From positions 1-47,610 of the IMG/VR virus record IMGVR_UViG_3300027741_000107: a stretch of DNA of 47,610 nt. The stretch is one strand, 5' to 3'. Under the pieces are notes generated by a model that was not told where the DNA came from, made no database searches, and was given only the letters and a program-made list of their open reading frames with translations. Origin of the DNA: a virus. The first letter of the stretch is position 1; every line of letters begins with the position of its first letter. The position numbers were made by a program, and so were the translations under genes. This document shows positions 1-7,680 of this stretch, one piece after another.

Positions 1-2
1 TG

Positions 3-428
3 GAAATGCTGGTTCGTTTGGGTCGTTTCATGATCACCCACGCTCCTCAGTTTGCGGATGATGCCACGTGCAACCGCTGGGCCCGTGCTGGTCAGTTGCT
101 GACAGGTCTGGGCATGCCCTTTGCGCCTAAGCTGCGTGAGTTTGATGTGGATGATCAAAATGTGGTCAAGGAGGCTGCCGCAGTCATGGCGGGGCGCAAT
201 CAAATGCCCCCCAAGCTGCAATTTCATGAACCCGCTGAGCCCAAGCGCACTCGCAAGGCTCGCATGACTCGTGTGATGACCAAGCCTGTGATCAGTGTCA
301 CCAAGACACGTGAAGTAAAGGCAGAACGGGTCATGCAGGCTGATGCAGCCAAGCGTCGTGGTCGTCCGCCTGGCAGCAAGAACAAGCCCAAGGTGGTGGT
401 CAAGGCTACTCGCACTAAGGTATTTTGA
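3..428 (+). CDS. AT-hook-tailed protein, 5' end cut by window edge
   Basis: The reading frame is open to the left edge, so the protein may begin outside the window; the first ATG inside is at position 6, which would give 140 residues. The last 60 residues are very rich in Arg and Lys, and near the C-terminus a KRRGRPPGSKNKPK segment matches the AT-hook consensus (core RGRP), which binds the minor groove of AT-rich DNA. This suggests a DNA-binding role, perhaps an accessory replication or transcription factor. The N-terminal half matches no family I recognise. The next gene begins 11 bases after the stop. Confidence 0.6.
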   Translation, partial: EMLVRLGRFMITHAPQFADDATCNRWARAGQLLTGLGMPFAPKLREFDVDDQNVVKEAAAVMAGRNQMPPKLQFHEPAEPKRTRKARMTRVMTKPVISVTKTREVKAERVMQADAAKRRGRPPGSKNKPKVVVKATRTKVF

Positions 429-439
429 GAGAAATTGTT

Positions 440-694
440 ATGGGTGATGTGATTCCAGTTGACTTTGCTGCATTGCGTGCCAAGCGTGACAATGTGATCA
501 GTTTGTCACAAACTCCCAAGGGGGTGAATGTGGCACAAACTGCCATGTTACGTTTGTGTGAGATGCAGATGAGCACAACTGAATTCTCAAAACTGAGTGC
601 CGCAGTACACAATTATGAAGTTTATTCGCAATCAGGTGCACAAACCCAACTGTTGGTGGATGTGTACCAAATGCTGGAGGGTTTTGGATCATGA
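440..694 (+). CDS. hypothetical protein, 84 aa
   Basis: I chose the ATG at 440 rather than the in-frame TTG at 425 because GAGAGA lies just upstream and the TTG overlaps the previous stop. It is a small soluble protein with no recognised family. A stretch around residues 20-70 looks helical. The stop overlaps the next start as ATGA, so it is probably translationally coupled to the 49-aa gene that follows. Confidence 0.6.
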   Translation: MGDVIPVDFAALRAKRDNVISLSQTPKGVNVAQTAMLRLCEMQMSTTEFSKLSAAVHNYEVYSQSGAQTQLLVDVYQMLEGFGS

Positions 695-840
695 ACATTT
701 ATTGGGACTCTGACGCTGGTACCTGGATCATGTTGTGGTCTGATGGTGCAGAATATATATTGCGTGCCCATGATAGGGTGGAAGCTCAGCAACTGGCAGA
801 TGCAATGGAAGACGATGAAGGGATTTTGTATGAGGAATGA
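691..840 (+). CDS. small acidic hypothetical protein, 49 aa
   Basis: This short frame starts with ATG inside the ATGA overlap with the upstream gene and runs 49 codons to TGA. It begins MNIYWDSDAGTWIMLWSDG and ends with a strongly acidic tail (EDDEGILYEE). Coupled start, correct phase and protein-like composition support it as real. No function can be assigned. After it, 841-924 holds no gene, only the leader and ribosome binding site (GAGGAAAAG) of the next gene. Confidence 0.55.
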   Translation: MNIYWDSDAGTWIMLWSDGAEYILRAHDRVEAQQLADAMEDDEGILYEE

Positions 841-924
841 GGGAACTACTTGGTCTCTTTAGGCTTATGCCAGTAACATAATGTCTGTACAACAAGTTTT
901 ACATTTATATGAGGAAAAGTCATC

Positions 925-1149
925 ATGTCATATACAGTGGAAATTTCCCAAGAAACTGCAGACTGTCTCAACATTACAGTAATGAAGTCCAGCTTAGAGG
1001 GTCTGCGCATGGATATTGCTAACTTGCAATACAGAACTGACCTTAAGGATTATGAGATGGAAGATCTTGCAGACTTTAAACAGCTAGAGCAGGCATTCAC
1101 CACAGTGATCAGATATTATACCCCTCCGGATATGTGGCATCTGATCTAA
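925..1149 (+). CDS. conserved-type phage hypothetical protein, 74 aa
   Basis: The start is supported by GAGGAAAAG about 8 bases upstream of the ATG. The product is 74 residues, acidic and probably helical in the middle (DLKDYEMEDLADFKQLEQAF). It resembles small proteins of unknown function that I associate with T4-like phages of aquatic bacteria, but I cannot name a family. The next gene begins within or just after its 3' end. Confidence 0.6.
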   Translation: MSYTVEISQETADCLNITVMKSSLEGLRMDIANLQYRTDLKDYEMEDLADFKQLEQAFTTVIRYYTPPDMWHLI

Positions 1150-1157
1150 ATACCAAC

Positions 1158-1772
1158 ATGGACATAGTGGAATATAATGTGATTGGTAGCAGTGTGCGAT
1201 TGGATGAAATTCCTCCGCACTTGAGAAAGATGAAACTTTTGGGCCGAGGGGCTACTACATTGGCCTTTGAGAAAGATGCTGCCACGGTGATTATCTTTAC
1301 TAGGGATGCCATCAAGCTGGATTGGTTGAGAGATGGTCTACGCATGGTGCATGATTATCAAATCATAAATCCGGTCAGATCGCATCATATCAGGGGCATA
1401 CAGGAACTACCTTTATTTCAGATCACCATGCCCAAATTGTACCCCTTGAGTGCTGCAAACCGTAAACTGGTCACAGATGAGATGCGCAATTTCACTCAGA
1501 TCACACAGAAAGTGGGTTTGCGCACAGGCACATCGCACACCTGGCCACAAAAAATAAACCAAGTGATTGCAGATTATGCAGCGCACTACCCTCAAAGTGT
1601 GGTATTGCCGCTAATGGAATGGCTCACAAATTACGATCCAGATCAGTTTCACATGGACATGGGAGCCAGGCAGTTCAAACAGACATTAACCGGGGATCTG
1701 GTGCTGCTGGATCCTGTGGTTAGTAAAGAGCTCTTGGACTTACTCAAATCAAAGTTTGCAGCCTACAAGTGA
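1158..1772 (+). CDS. protein-kinase-like fold protein
   Basis: The sequence carries a glycine-rich loop (LLGRGATTLAFEKD) near the N-terminus. Toward the C-terminus a segment FHMDMGARQF is followed by GDLVLLDP. This resembles the HxDxxxxN catalytic loop and the metal-binding Asp of protein-kinase-like and aminoglycoside-phosphotransferase-like folds, with Gln in place of Asn. Length is 204 aa from ATG 1158; an in-frame GTG at 1134 would add 8 residues and overlap the previous gene. No clear Shine-Dalgarno is seen for either. Similar short kinase-like proteins occur in T4-like phages without a known substrate. Its end overlaps the convergent glycosyltransferase gene by 10 bases. Kinase activity is inference. 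Confidence 0.55.
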   Translation: MDIVEYNVIGSSVRLDEIPPHLRKMKLLGRGATTLAFEKDAATVIIFTRDAIKLDWLRDGLRMVHDYQIINPVRSHHIRGIQELPLFQITMPKLYPLSAANRKLVTDEMRNFTQITQKVGLRTGTSHTWPQKINQVIADYAAHYPQSVVLPLMEWLTNYDPDQFHMDMGARQFKQTLTGDLVLLDPVVSKELLDLLKSKFAAYK

Positions 1773-2488
1773 ATATCTGGCAGATAATTTGCATCATGAC
1801 ACATGTCATGAAAGTTTTTTTGTTCACAGTCTGCATACGCTGTGCCTCCACCTAGTTGTTCTACAGCCAGTACAGGATACACACAAGCAGTTTTGCCTTG
1901 TTTTGTGATAATCCAGTCTGCATTATATGTGGAATTTGTTTCCAACACCTGCGTGCCCCATCCAGTATCATGACCATACATGCTGACCAGCCATTCTGCA
2001 TGGGATCTTTTCATCACATACATTTGAGTACCATACACATTGAATGGGTAGTCATGTAATGTGAAAACCTGGTTCACTTGAGAATACTTTGACTCAATAT
2101 GATGCAGGGGATAAGGCGTCAAATACCCCAACATGCACAAGTCCAGTTTACATAACTCAAAATCTATCATGATTTTGGGTAATTGGTCATCTATGTCACG
2201 ACGGATCAAGATGTCATCCTCCATGCACATCACATACGGGGCTGTGCCCTCCTGCACATAAGTTTCCAACATGGTCATGTGACCTTGCATCACACTCCAT
2301 GCATGTGGATCCCATCTGTTACGGGCGAGGGCTTGTGAAATTTGTTCTGGTGTGGGGGCCCTCACACTATGTGCAACATCCACACCTTCACACATTCTCA
2401 CATGCCATCCCAATTGTGCAAACTTGTGCATCATGTGCAGTCTTTTCTGAGGATTTTTATATGTGAGGCAGAATTTGTCTATGTGCAT
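1763..2488 (-). CDS. glycosyltransferase family 25-like protein
   Basis: The 241-residue product has the layout of GT25 (LPS biosynthesis type) enzymes. It shows an N-terminal YKNPQKRLHMM segment typical of the sugar-nucleotide site, then SVMQGHMTMLE, the acidic metal-binding motif MEDDI near residue 90, and GTQMYVMKRSHAEWLV followed by YNADW. GT25 enzymes transfer sugars to lipopolysaccharide or protein from UDP-sugars. In a phage the target could be host surface glycan, a virion protein or DNA; the sequence does not decide. A sigma70-like promoter lies directly upstream at 2500-2527. The stop is TAG, showing this codon is used as a normal terminator here. Start at ATG 2488 has no obvious Shine-Dalgarno. 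Confidence 0.8.
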   Translation of the reverse strand: MHIDKFCLTYKNPQKRLHMMHKFAQLGWHVRMCEGVDVAHSVRAPTPEQISQALARNRWDPHAWSVMQGHMTMLETYVQEGTAPYVMCMEDDILIRRDIDDQLPKIMIDFELCKLDLCMLGYLTPYPLHHIESKYSQVNQVFTLHDYPFNVYGTQMYVMKRSHAEWLVSMYGHDTGWGTQVLETNSTYNADWIITKQGKTACVYPVLAVEQLGGGTAYADCEQKNFHDMCHDANYLPDIHL

Positions 2489-2499
2489 GTTGTGAATAG

Positions 2500-2527
2500 A
2501 CTATACTTCATGCGCATGCACAGTCAA
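2500..2527 (-). promoter_or_regulatory. sigma70-like promoter of the glycosyltransferase
   Basis: Read on the minus strand, TTGACT (2527-2522) is followed by a 16-base spacer and TATAGT (2505-2500), placing the transcript start a few bases before ATG 2488. Same box spacing as the other sigma70-like promoters here, but without a TGN extension. Confidence 0.6.
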
Positions 2528-2534
2528 TATCAGG

Positions 2535-2951
2535 CTAAAACCACCCCAGCTTTTTACCTGTGTGCACACGGGCATCAGCCTCTTCAGGTGTGCTGGGAAA
2601 CCTCCAAGCCCAAATTGCAACCATAAACATGATTACGCCCATGCCCACAACCAACCAAATTTTGCCTGTTGTAATCCACAATGTGATCAGGCTGATGTCC
2701 ATGGTGATCACCATCATCCACTTGGCCCTGCGAGGGACCACTCTCTTCTCTTGCCAGTTCCTTAGGAAGGGACCAAACAGCTTGTGGTTCATGATCCAGT
2801 CATGCCATCTTTTGTTGCTCTTGGCAAAGCAGAAGGCTGCTGCCACAGCAGGGGTGCTCCAGGGTATGCCAGGAGTCACGATGCCAATATAGGATATTCC
2901 CAAGCATATCATGCCTGTGACAAACCAAAGAGTCTTTTTAAACTTGTTCAT
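2535..2951 (-). CDS. DUF454 (YbaN-like) inner-membrane protein
   Basis: The 138-residue protein matches the DUF454/YbaN family. An N-terminal hydrophobic segment contains the family hallmark TPGIPWSTPAVAAAFCFAKS, followed by RWHDWIMNHKLFGPFLRNWQ and a basic VVPRRAKW stretch. Two more membrane helices follow (MVITMDISLITLWI and IWLVVGMGVIMFMVAIWAW). Bacterial members are inner-membrane proteins of unknown function; here it would sit in the host membrane. The start codon lies four bases after a late-type TAAATA box (2961-2956 on the minus strand), so it may be a late gene with almost no leader. Confidence 0.8.
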   Translation of the reverse strand: MNKFKKTLWFVTGMICLGISYIGIVTPGIPWSTPAVAAAFCFAKSNKRWHDWIMNHKLFGPFLRNWQEKRVVPRRAKWMMVITMDISLITLWITTGKIWLVVGMGVIMFMVAIWAWRFPSTPEEADARVHTGKKLGWF

Positions 2952-2955
2952 GCGA

Positions 2956-2975
2956 TATTTAATACGACTTAAATA
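2956..2975. promoter_or_regulatory. divergent late-type TAAATA boxes
   Basis: Between the divergent genes at 2951 (-) and 3003 (+) there is a TAAATA on the minus strand (2961-2956, in ATTAAATAT) and one on the plus strand (2970-2975, in CTTAAATAGG). Both resemble the T4 late -10 box TATAAATA. The plus box leaves about 27 bases of leader, with GAGG before ATG 3003. Confidence 0.4.
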
Positions 2976-3002
2976 GGTTTACATCAATTGAGGTACCTCA
3001 TC

Positions 3003-3200
3003 ATGAGTGGCACAAATAATCCTGACAATAAATTGCGCAATCTGCACAATGCACTCTCTTACAATGAGGTGGGCGAACCAGTTTTACGAGTTATATGGCA
3101 GGATGGTGGCGGCTTAACAACTGGTGCCAATGTTGCCGGCACAGAATATGTGCATCGTATCGTGGGCATGATAGACATCGGTGCCACAGGTGGCACATAG
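3003..3200 (+). CDS. small structural-type protein ending at an in-frame TAG; frame stays open to 3320
   Basis: ATG 3003 is preceded by GAGG at 2990-2993 with good spacing, better than the in-frame TTG at 2988. The product is 65 residues to a TAG at 3198-3200. The same frame then continues for 39 codons to TAA at 3318-3320, and the downstream part is protein-like (GFNSNGTGVTVNAQSW, then TPVSATGANTVIGTWS), Gly/Asn/Thr-rich like the upstream C-terminus (VGMIDIGATGGT). Either the TAG is partly read through to give a longer 105-codon form, or it is a nonsense mutation. Composition suggests a virion decoration or fibre-type protein; no family is recognised. Confidence 0.55.
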   Translation: MSGTNNPDNKLRNLHNALSYNEVGEPVLRVIWQDGGGLTTGANVAGTEYVHRIVGMIDIGATGGT

Positions 3201-3334
3201 ATACCAAATATTGGGTTCAATTCCAACGGCACTGGAGTAACAGTAAATGCACAAAGCTGGATCAGATTGACTCCTGTGAGTGCCACTGGTGCAAACACTG
3301 TGATTGGAACTTGGTCATAATCTCATATTAGTTC

Positions 3335-3362
3335 TTGACATGATTGTCTTATGTGCTATTAT
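3335..3362 (+). promoter_or_regulatory. sigma70-like promoter of the first RNA ligase
   Basis: TTGACA (3335-3340), 16-base spacer ending in TGC, then TATTAT (3357-3362). Transcription would start near 3369, with an AAGGA-type site before ATG 3391. Confidence 0.8.
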
Positions 3363-3390
3363 ACAGCATAGGATAAGGATTGTAAGCAAT

Positions 3391-4668
3391 ATGAGCACAT
3401 TCTCCTGCCCGCTGGTTCGGGTATCTGAGGTGATGGACCATCCAAATGCGGATCGTCTTTCTATTGTCAAGCTGGAAGGGTTGGGCTTTGTGTGTATTTC
3501 TGCCAAGCTGGAGGATGGCACTCCTCGCTACAAGACGGGCGACTGGGTGGTTTATATTCCAAGCGCCGCCATTCTGCCGGAATACCTGCTCAAGGAAATG
3601 GACTTCTGGAATTCCGAAACCCGCAAGGGTATGCTGGCAGGCAGCAATGGTGATCGGGTCAAGCCTCTCCGGCTGCGAGGTATTTTTAGTGAGGGGTTGC
3701 TGTATCCAGCATCAGTCACTGTGAATGACACCACTGAGATGATGCCTGAAGGTTATCTGCGCCGCTACTGGCAAGTGGCCCTAGGAGAAAGCGATGGCGA
3801 GCTTTTGATGCGCATCGTGCGGCTCATGCCCGTGAATAAATTGGAAGCTGTTGAGAGTATTGCAGGGCGCGATATGAGCGAACGTCTGGGCATCACTAAG
3901 TGGGAGCCGCCCATCCCTGCTGCAATGGCTGGTGAAGTTGCTAACATGGTGGAGCATCTTGTTAAGTATAATTTTGAGCGCTGGGAGCGGGTGCCAGACA
4001 TGTTTGAGCTGGGTGAGCTAGTAACTGCTACAGAAAAACTTCATGGGACAAACATGTGCATCACCTGGGTGCCAGACTTCACACATGAGGAAATGTTCGG
4101 CACTCTGGGCAACATCCTGGTGAACAGCAAGGGCCTGGGTGCTAGTGGCCTAGCATTCAAGAACGACGATGCAAATGCTCACAACCTGTATGTGCGCACC
4201 CTGCGTGATCTACTCTCAAATGGATTTGAGCAGAAGTTGGTGAGCCTTGTGGGCATGCTTACTCAACCCAAGCAGTTGGAGATCACAACTGCACTGCCTG
4301 TGCGAATTTGGGGGGAGGTTTTTGGTCAGGGTGTGCAAGATCTGCATTACGGCACCACCAAGCCAGAGTTTGCAGTGTTTGATGTGCGCATTGGTGAACG
4401 GTGGCTCACAGATGCAGAACTTGCACAGGCTTGTGTGCATCTGGGAGTAAACAAGGTGCCGCTAGCCTACAAGGGGCCGTTTGATTTGGCAGCTCTGGGG
4501 GCTGTGCGAGATGGAGCAACCATGCTGGGTGGTGCCAACATGCGAGAAGGCATTGTGGTGCGCAGTGAGAATCTGGAACCACACGCCACACATGGTCGCC
4601 GCATTGCAAAATTTATTAGTCCGGATTACTTGACCCGCAAGTCTAAGAATCAAACTGAATTTAACTAA
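3391..4668 (+). CDS. ATP-dependent RNA ligase, DRB0094/Rnl5-like
   Basis: The 425-residue protein carries the nucleotidyltransferase ligase motifs: motif I EKLHGTN with the predicted adenylated Lys216, a motif III-like segment RIWGEVFGQGVQDLHYG, motif IV REGIVVRS (Glu386) and motif V IAKFIS (Lys407). About 200 residues precede motif I and look like the N-terminal OB-fold domain of the Deinococcus DraRnl (Rnl5) family. Such enzymes seal nicks with a 3'-OH RNA end. I place the start at ATG 3391, downstream of the promoter at 3335; the frame is open further upstream but those codons overlap the promoter. It is one of two RNA ligases in the window and probably serves RNA repair during infection. 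Base composition is GC-richer than the small genes around it. Confidence 0.88.
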   Translation: MSTFSCPLVRVSEVMDHPNADRLSIVKLEGLGFVCISAKLEDGTPRYKTGDWVVYIPSAAILPEYLLKEMDFWNSETRKGMLAGSNGDRVKPLRLRGIFSEGLLYPASVTVNDTTEMMPEGYLRRYWQVALGESDGELLMRIVRLMPVNKLEAVESIAGRDMSERLGITKWEPPIPAAMAGEVANMVEHLVKYNFERWERVPDMFELGELVTATEKLHGTNMCITWVPDFTHEEMFGTLGNILVNSKGLGASGLAFKNDDANAHNLYVRTLRDLLSNGFEQKLVSLVGMLTQPKQLEITTALPVRIWGEVFGQGVQDLHYGTTKPEFAVFDVRIGERWLTDAELAQACVHLGVNKVPLAYKGPFDLAALGAVRDGATMLGGANMREGIVVRSENLEPHATHGRRIAKFISPDYLTRKSKNQTEFN

Positions 4669-4705
4669 TTTGGTCAAACTTGTGCATACAGGGAAAAACA
4701 ACCCA

Positions 4706-5155
4706 ATGAGTAAAAAAATCAGTGCAGGTATAGTGATCACAGACGGTGATCATGTGTTGGTAGGCCATGTGACTAATCATACACATTGGGATATTCCCAA
4801 AGGTGGTCTAAACCAGGGTGAACCACCTTTGCAAGCTGCAATTAGAGAGTGTATGGAGGAAACAGGCATTCAAGTGCCTGTTTCTGAGTTACAAGTTTTG
4901 GGCATGTATGATTACAAACCCAAAAAGGATCTCATGTTGTATTTGTGGTGTGTGAAACAAATGCCTGACGCAACCACACTCAAATGTGATAGCAAATTCA
5001 CAAACAATAAAGGCAACAAGCAGCCCGAACTGGATGCATTTGCATGTGTGAAATGGGAACAGATTTCGGAATATTGTCAGCCTGACTTGGTAAAAGTGTT
5101 AAAAATATTGGAGAAAAAAGCACGTGACACAGCTAAAAAACACTCACTCACATGA
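4706..5155 (+). CDS. Nudix hydrolase
   Basis: A perfect Nudix box runs from Gly33 to Ile55 (GGLNQGE, then REC, then EETGI), matching GX5EX7REUXEEXGU. The 149-residue length and the N-terminal sheet MSKKISAGIVITDGDHVLVG are usual for the family. Nudix enzymes hydrolyse nucleoside diphosphate linked compounds; phage members may act on nucleotides, capped or triphosphorylated RNA ends, or ADP-ribose. Its place directly after an RNA ligase makes an RNA-end or NAD-related role attractive but unproven. The next gene starts 32 bases before its end. Confidence 0.85.
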   Translation: MSKKISAGIVITDGDHVLVGHVTNHTHWDIPKGGLNQGEPPLQAAIRECMEETGIQVPVSELQVLGMYDYKPKKDLMLYLWCVKQMPDATTLKCDSKFTNNKGNKQPELDAFACVKWEQISEYCQPDLVKVLKILEKKARDTAKKHSLT

Positions 5156-5390
5156 AGAACTTCATACAGCCTTACAAAACAATGTGGTGTGTGTGAACTT
5201 CAGGAAGGCAGATGGGTCTGTGAGACACATGAAGGCCACTCTGCAAGAGCATCGCTTGCCAGAGCTCCGCTCAGAACAACCACGCATGGAAAAGAGTAAT
5301 CAAGTATTCCGTGTATGGGACCTGGAGAAGCAAGCATGGCGCAGCTTCAGGACCGACAGACTGGAGTCATGGGAAATCCAAATCCCATGA
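5124..5390 (+). CDS. WYL_2/DUF2693 small SH3-barrel-like phage protein
   Basis: The 88-residue product has the family layout: VVCVNFRKADGSVRHMKATL near the N-terminus, a variable charged middle, and a C-terminal VWDLEKQAWRSFR motif. This family (PF10902) is common in T4-like phages and is thought to form a small Sm/SH3-like barrel, but its job is not established. The start is GTG 5124 with GGAG ten bases upstream, lying inside the 3' end of the Nudix gene; the downstream ATG at 5230 would remove half of the domain. The stop overlaps the next start as ATGA. Confidence 0.75.
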   Translation: MTQLKNTHSHEELHTALQNNVVCVNFRKADGSVRHMKATLQEHRLPELRSEQPRMEKSNQVFRVWDLEKQAWRSFRTDRLESWEIQIP

Positions 5391-5737
5391 CTGATTACAC
5401 AAATGAAGATTACCTAACACCCACAAAGGTCAGTTATTACATCACTGCTCCTGAGGAGGGCTGGCCCACATTTGATCAAATTCCTGATAAACTAAAGTAC
5501 ATTCTGCGTCCTATTGCAGAAACATTGGCCATGCTGGATGGTAATGCATTCTTTAGTGCAGAAAATGATTGGTATGTGCAATACATGCCTGAGGCATATG
5601 TGTTGTTCAAGGATAATGGGGGTATAAATGGCTGGGCTGGGCGAGCACACTGGGTGACAGATCTTAATCATGAGAATGCAGAAGTGGCCCAAGCATATGA
5701 AAACTGGCGCATGTTGAAAAAGTTATATCAACCATGA
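5387..5737 (+). CDS. hypothetical protein, 116 aa
   Basis: The start is the ATG of the ATGA overlap with the preceding gene; the frame is open upstream but those codons lie inside that gene. The protein is acidic and Trp/Tyr-rich (SAENDWYVQYMPEAYVLF, then GWAGRAHWVTDLN) and looks like a compact globular domain. I recognise no family. The stop overlaps the next gene, again as ATGA, so 5124-5982 behaves as one translationally coupled string. Confidence 0.6.
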   Translation: MTDYTNEDYLTPTKVSYYITAPEEGWPTFDQIPDKLKYILRPIAETLAMLDGNAFFSAENDWYVQYMPEAYVLFKDNGGINGWAGRAHWVTDLNHENAEVAQAYENWRMLKKLYQP

Positions 5738-5982
5738 ATGAAATGTTTGAAGACAGCTTGAATGCCCTGCACAAGAATTCGGGGTGCCATGTGGACCTAC
5801 TGCTGACGGATGCATGTGTTCAAGAGTATTATGAACAACGACAAGCACTCTTTAAAGCTAAATCTCAAGCTGTGCAAGATGCTATTGCACTGATTGAACA
5901 AAAATATCAAGTGGATTTATGGCAGCTTGAGCAAGAGTATGCAGTGTATGTGAGCATGATCACACCTCAAAAGGACGCCTAA
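5734..5982 (+). CDS. hypothetical coiled-coil protein, 82 aa
   Basis: It begins at the ATGA overlap with the preceding gene. From about residue 30 to 70 the sequence has a long charged helix with heptad-like spacing (YEQRQALFKAKSQAVQDAIA, then EQKYQVDLWQLEQEY), suggesting a coiled coil. No function is recognised. The following gene starts four bases after its stop. Confidence 0.55.
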   Translation: MNEMFEDSLNALHKNSGCHVDLLLTDACVQEYYEQRQALFKAKSQAVQDAIALIEQKYQVDLWQLEQEYAVYVSMITPQKDA

Positions 5983-5985
5983 CAC

Positions 5986-7137
5986 ATGGCAGAAGTCAGA
6001 ACAATTATCCCAGAAAAACTTTATGTGGGCCTGGGTCATCAATCACGCACCAGCCATCCGCTAGCTTCCCTAACTGCGTGGGGTACTGATGCTGCAAGTA
6101 AGAACCGGATGCAAACTGTACAGCATAACAGCAAACAAACCTGGTGCATGGATAATACCCCTCAGTGGGGCATGCGTATTGCAGGTGCAAGTTACAAAGA
6201 TGAACTGTTCATTCAGGACCCCAGGGGATTCAGTGTGAGTGTGGGCACCACTCATGTGCTGTGGCTCATGAAAACATGCACTGTTGTGGATGGTGTGATT
6301 CAAGCCCCATGTGTGTGGGCCAGAGTGAGTGGACGAAATACATTACTTGTGGTAGGCTCCCAAGCTCATGACCTAGCCACCATCCAGACTCGTGTGGCCA
6401 ATAGCAAAGTGAGCATAAAACAAGTCAGACTGGGAGATTGGATCACGCTACAGAATGGCATGCAAGGTGTATATATGGGTAAATTCCACACCCTCATGTT
6501 TGATACAACCATGGGGTGGCGTTCAAACCAAGCCATGGAGAACCGATTGAGTGTGGTTGGTGTCACTAAAACAGTGTTGTGGCAACCTAATGTGAAGCGT
6601 GCTTGGCTGCCCAAGAAATACCAAACACTAATGTTTTTGAGTAATATCACTGTGGCTGAACACACACCGCATGATCATGTGTACACAGATGTTCAAGCTG
6701 AACTCAAGGTTAATGAACTTTTAAATGATACAACTTGTGATGTATCTCCCAACCTCAGGGGCTATAATCATGGCAGGGTATTGTATGCTACACGAAAGGT
6801 GCCCGAGTTGGATAAGTTGATCATCCAGCCAGAATCTACTGTGTGCATGACTGCAGATGAAGCAAGTGTAATGCCATATAAAATGCATTACAGTGAGAAT
6901 GGCATAGATTTTTGGATGTGGGGCAGCACAACTCGTAATGGTGTGGTCAACTTGTTGGAATGGGACAAAGTTGCGTTGAACCAAAACCAGCTTAGAGTGC
7001 GGACCACAAAAAAAACGTCAGGTTTTCATGAGAATAATACTAAAATTTTAGATGTTAATCAAGTGTTGGGTAATTTGTATGTGATGAAATCCACTTATGT
7101 GAGCAGTCTGGGTAACAAGTTGGAAGCCTGTATCTAA
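5986..7137 (+). CDS. conserved-type phage protein of unknown function, 383 aa
   Basis: AAAGGA lies about ten bases before ATG 5986. The N-terminus AEVRTIIPEKLYVGLGHQ followed by an aromatic, beta-rich body resembles an uncharacterised protein type I associate with T4-like aquatic phages, often annotated only as hypothetical. There is no signal peptide, membrane segment or catalytic motif I can point to. Several Cys and His residues are scattered without a zinc-finger pattern. It ends the coupled gene string that begins at 4706. Confidence 0.6.
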   Translation: MAEVRTIIPEKLYVGLGHQSRTSHPLASLTAWGTDAASKNRMQTVQHNSKQTWCMDNTPQWGMRIAGASYKDELFIQDPRGFSVSVGTTHVLWLMKTCTVVDGVIQAPCVWARVSGRNTLLVVGSQAHDLATIQTRVANSKVSIKQVRLGDWITLQNGMQGVYMGKFHTLMFDTTMGWRSNQAMENRLSVVGVTKTVLWQPNVKRAWLPKKYQTLMFLSNITVAEHTPHDHVYTDVQAELKVNELLNDTTCDVSPNLRGYNHGRVLYATRKVPELDKLIIQPESTVCMTADEASVMPYKMHYSENGIDFWMWGSTTRNGVVNLLEWDKVALNQNQLRVRTTKKTSGFHENNTKILDVNQVLGNLYVMKSTYVSSLGNKLEACI

Positions 7138-7194
7138 CTTGATCAGCATGTTACATGATTGTAAGAACAATTGGTATATCATTAGAAAAAATGG

Positions 7195-7222
7195 TTGACA
7201 AATGGTTCACTCATGCTATTAT
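7195..7222 (+). promoter_or_regulatory. sigma70-like promoter
   Basis: TTGACA (7195-7200), 16-base spacer ending TGC, TATTAT (7217-7222). Almost identical to the promoter at 3335. It decides the start of the next gene at 7248. Confidence 0.8.
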
Positions 7223-7247
7223 GCACATACAGAACAAGGAGCCCGCC

Positions 7248-7622
7248 ATGTTGTCAGATGATGTCAAGGTGCTGCAAACTGCTGGCCACCAGCCTGCTGC
7301 AAGGGTGTTTGCGGATCTGCGCGAAAATCAGGCACATGCTCTGTATACACATTCAGACTTCTTTCAGAGTTTTGTGCACCAGGACAAGGTTGCACAGGTC
7401 AAGCAAATTGTGGAAGCCTTCTTCAAGGTGCGCAAGGGCATTTATGTGAACCATCGTGCTAACAGGGGTCAGCCCTTCACTGTGATCAAGGTGGACAATC
7501 CGCAATTCCCAAGCATGAGTGCAAAGCAGATTAATTCTGTGTATCGTGCCCCTCTCCGGGCGCTGGGCGTGGAAATTATCTTTTCAAAGGCCAGTGATTC
7601 ATACTTATACAGGATCAAATGA
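7248..7622 (+). CDS. hypothetical protein, 124 aa, own strong promoter
   Basis: The frame is open from 7155, but the promoter at 7195-7222 and a strong AAGGAG at 7236-7241 set the start at ATG 7248. The product is a soluble alpha/beta protein of 124 residues with a basic patch (FFKVRKGIYVNHRANRG). No family is recognised. Strong promoter plus strong ribosome binding site suggest early, high expression. Codon choice is GC-richer than in the AT-rich neighbours. Confidence 0.65.
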   Translation: MLSDDVKVLQTAGHQPAARVFADLRENQAHALYTHSDFFQSFVHQDKVAQVKQIVEAFFKVRKGIYVNHRANRGQPFTVIKVDNPQFPSMSAKQINSVYRAPLRALGVEIIFSKASDSYLYRIK

Positions 7623-7680
7623 TGCACTGTGTTCAAAATACATGCTGCATGATCCATATGTTTGATCGGTATTAGATCAC

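Noticed and set aside
2960-2977. True T7-type promoter
   Set aside because: Only the first ten bases match; the rest is one base short and differs, and no single-subunit RNA polymerase is encoded in the window.
3198-3200. TAG recoded as a sense codon throughout the genome
   Set aside because: Genes ending at 1763 (minus) and 45837 (plus) stop at TAG where reading on would run into opposing genes, so TAG works as a stop.
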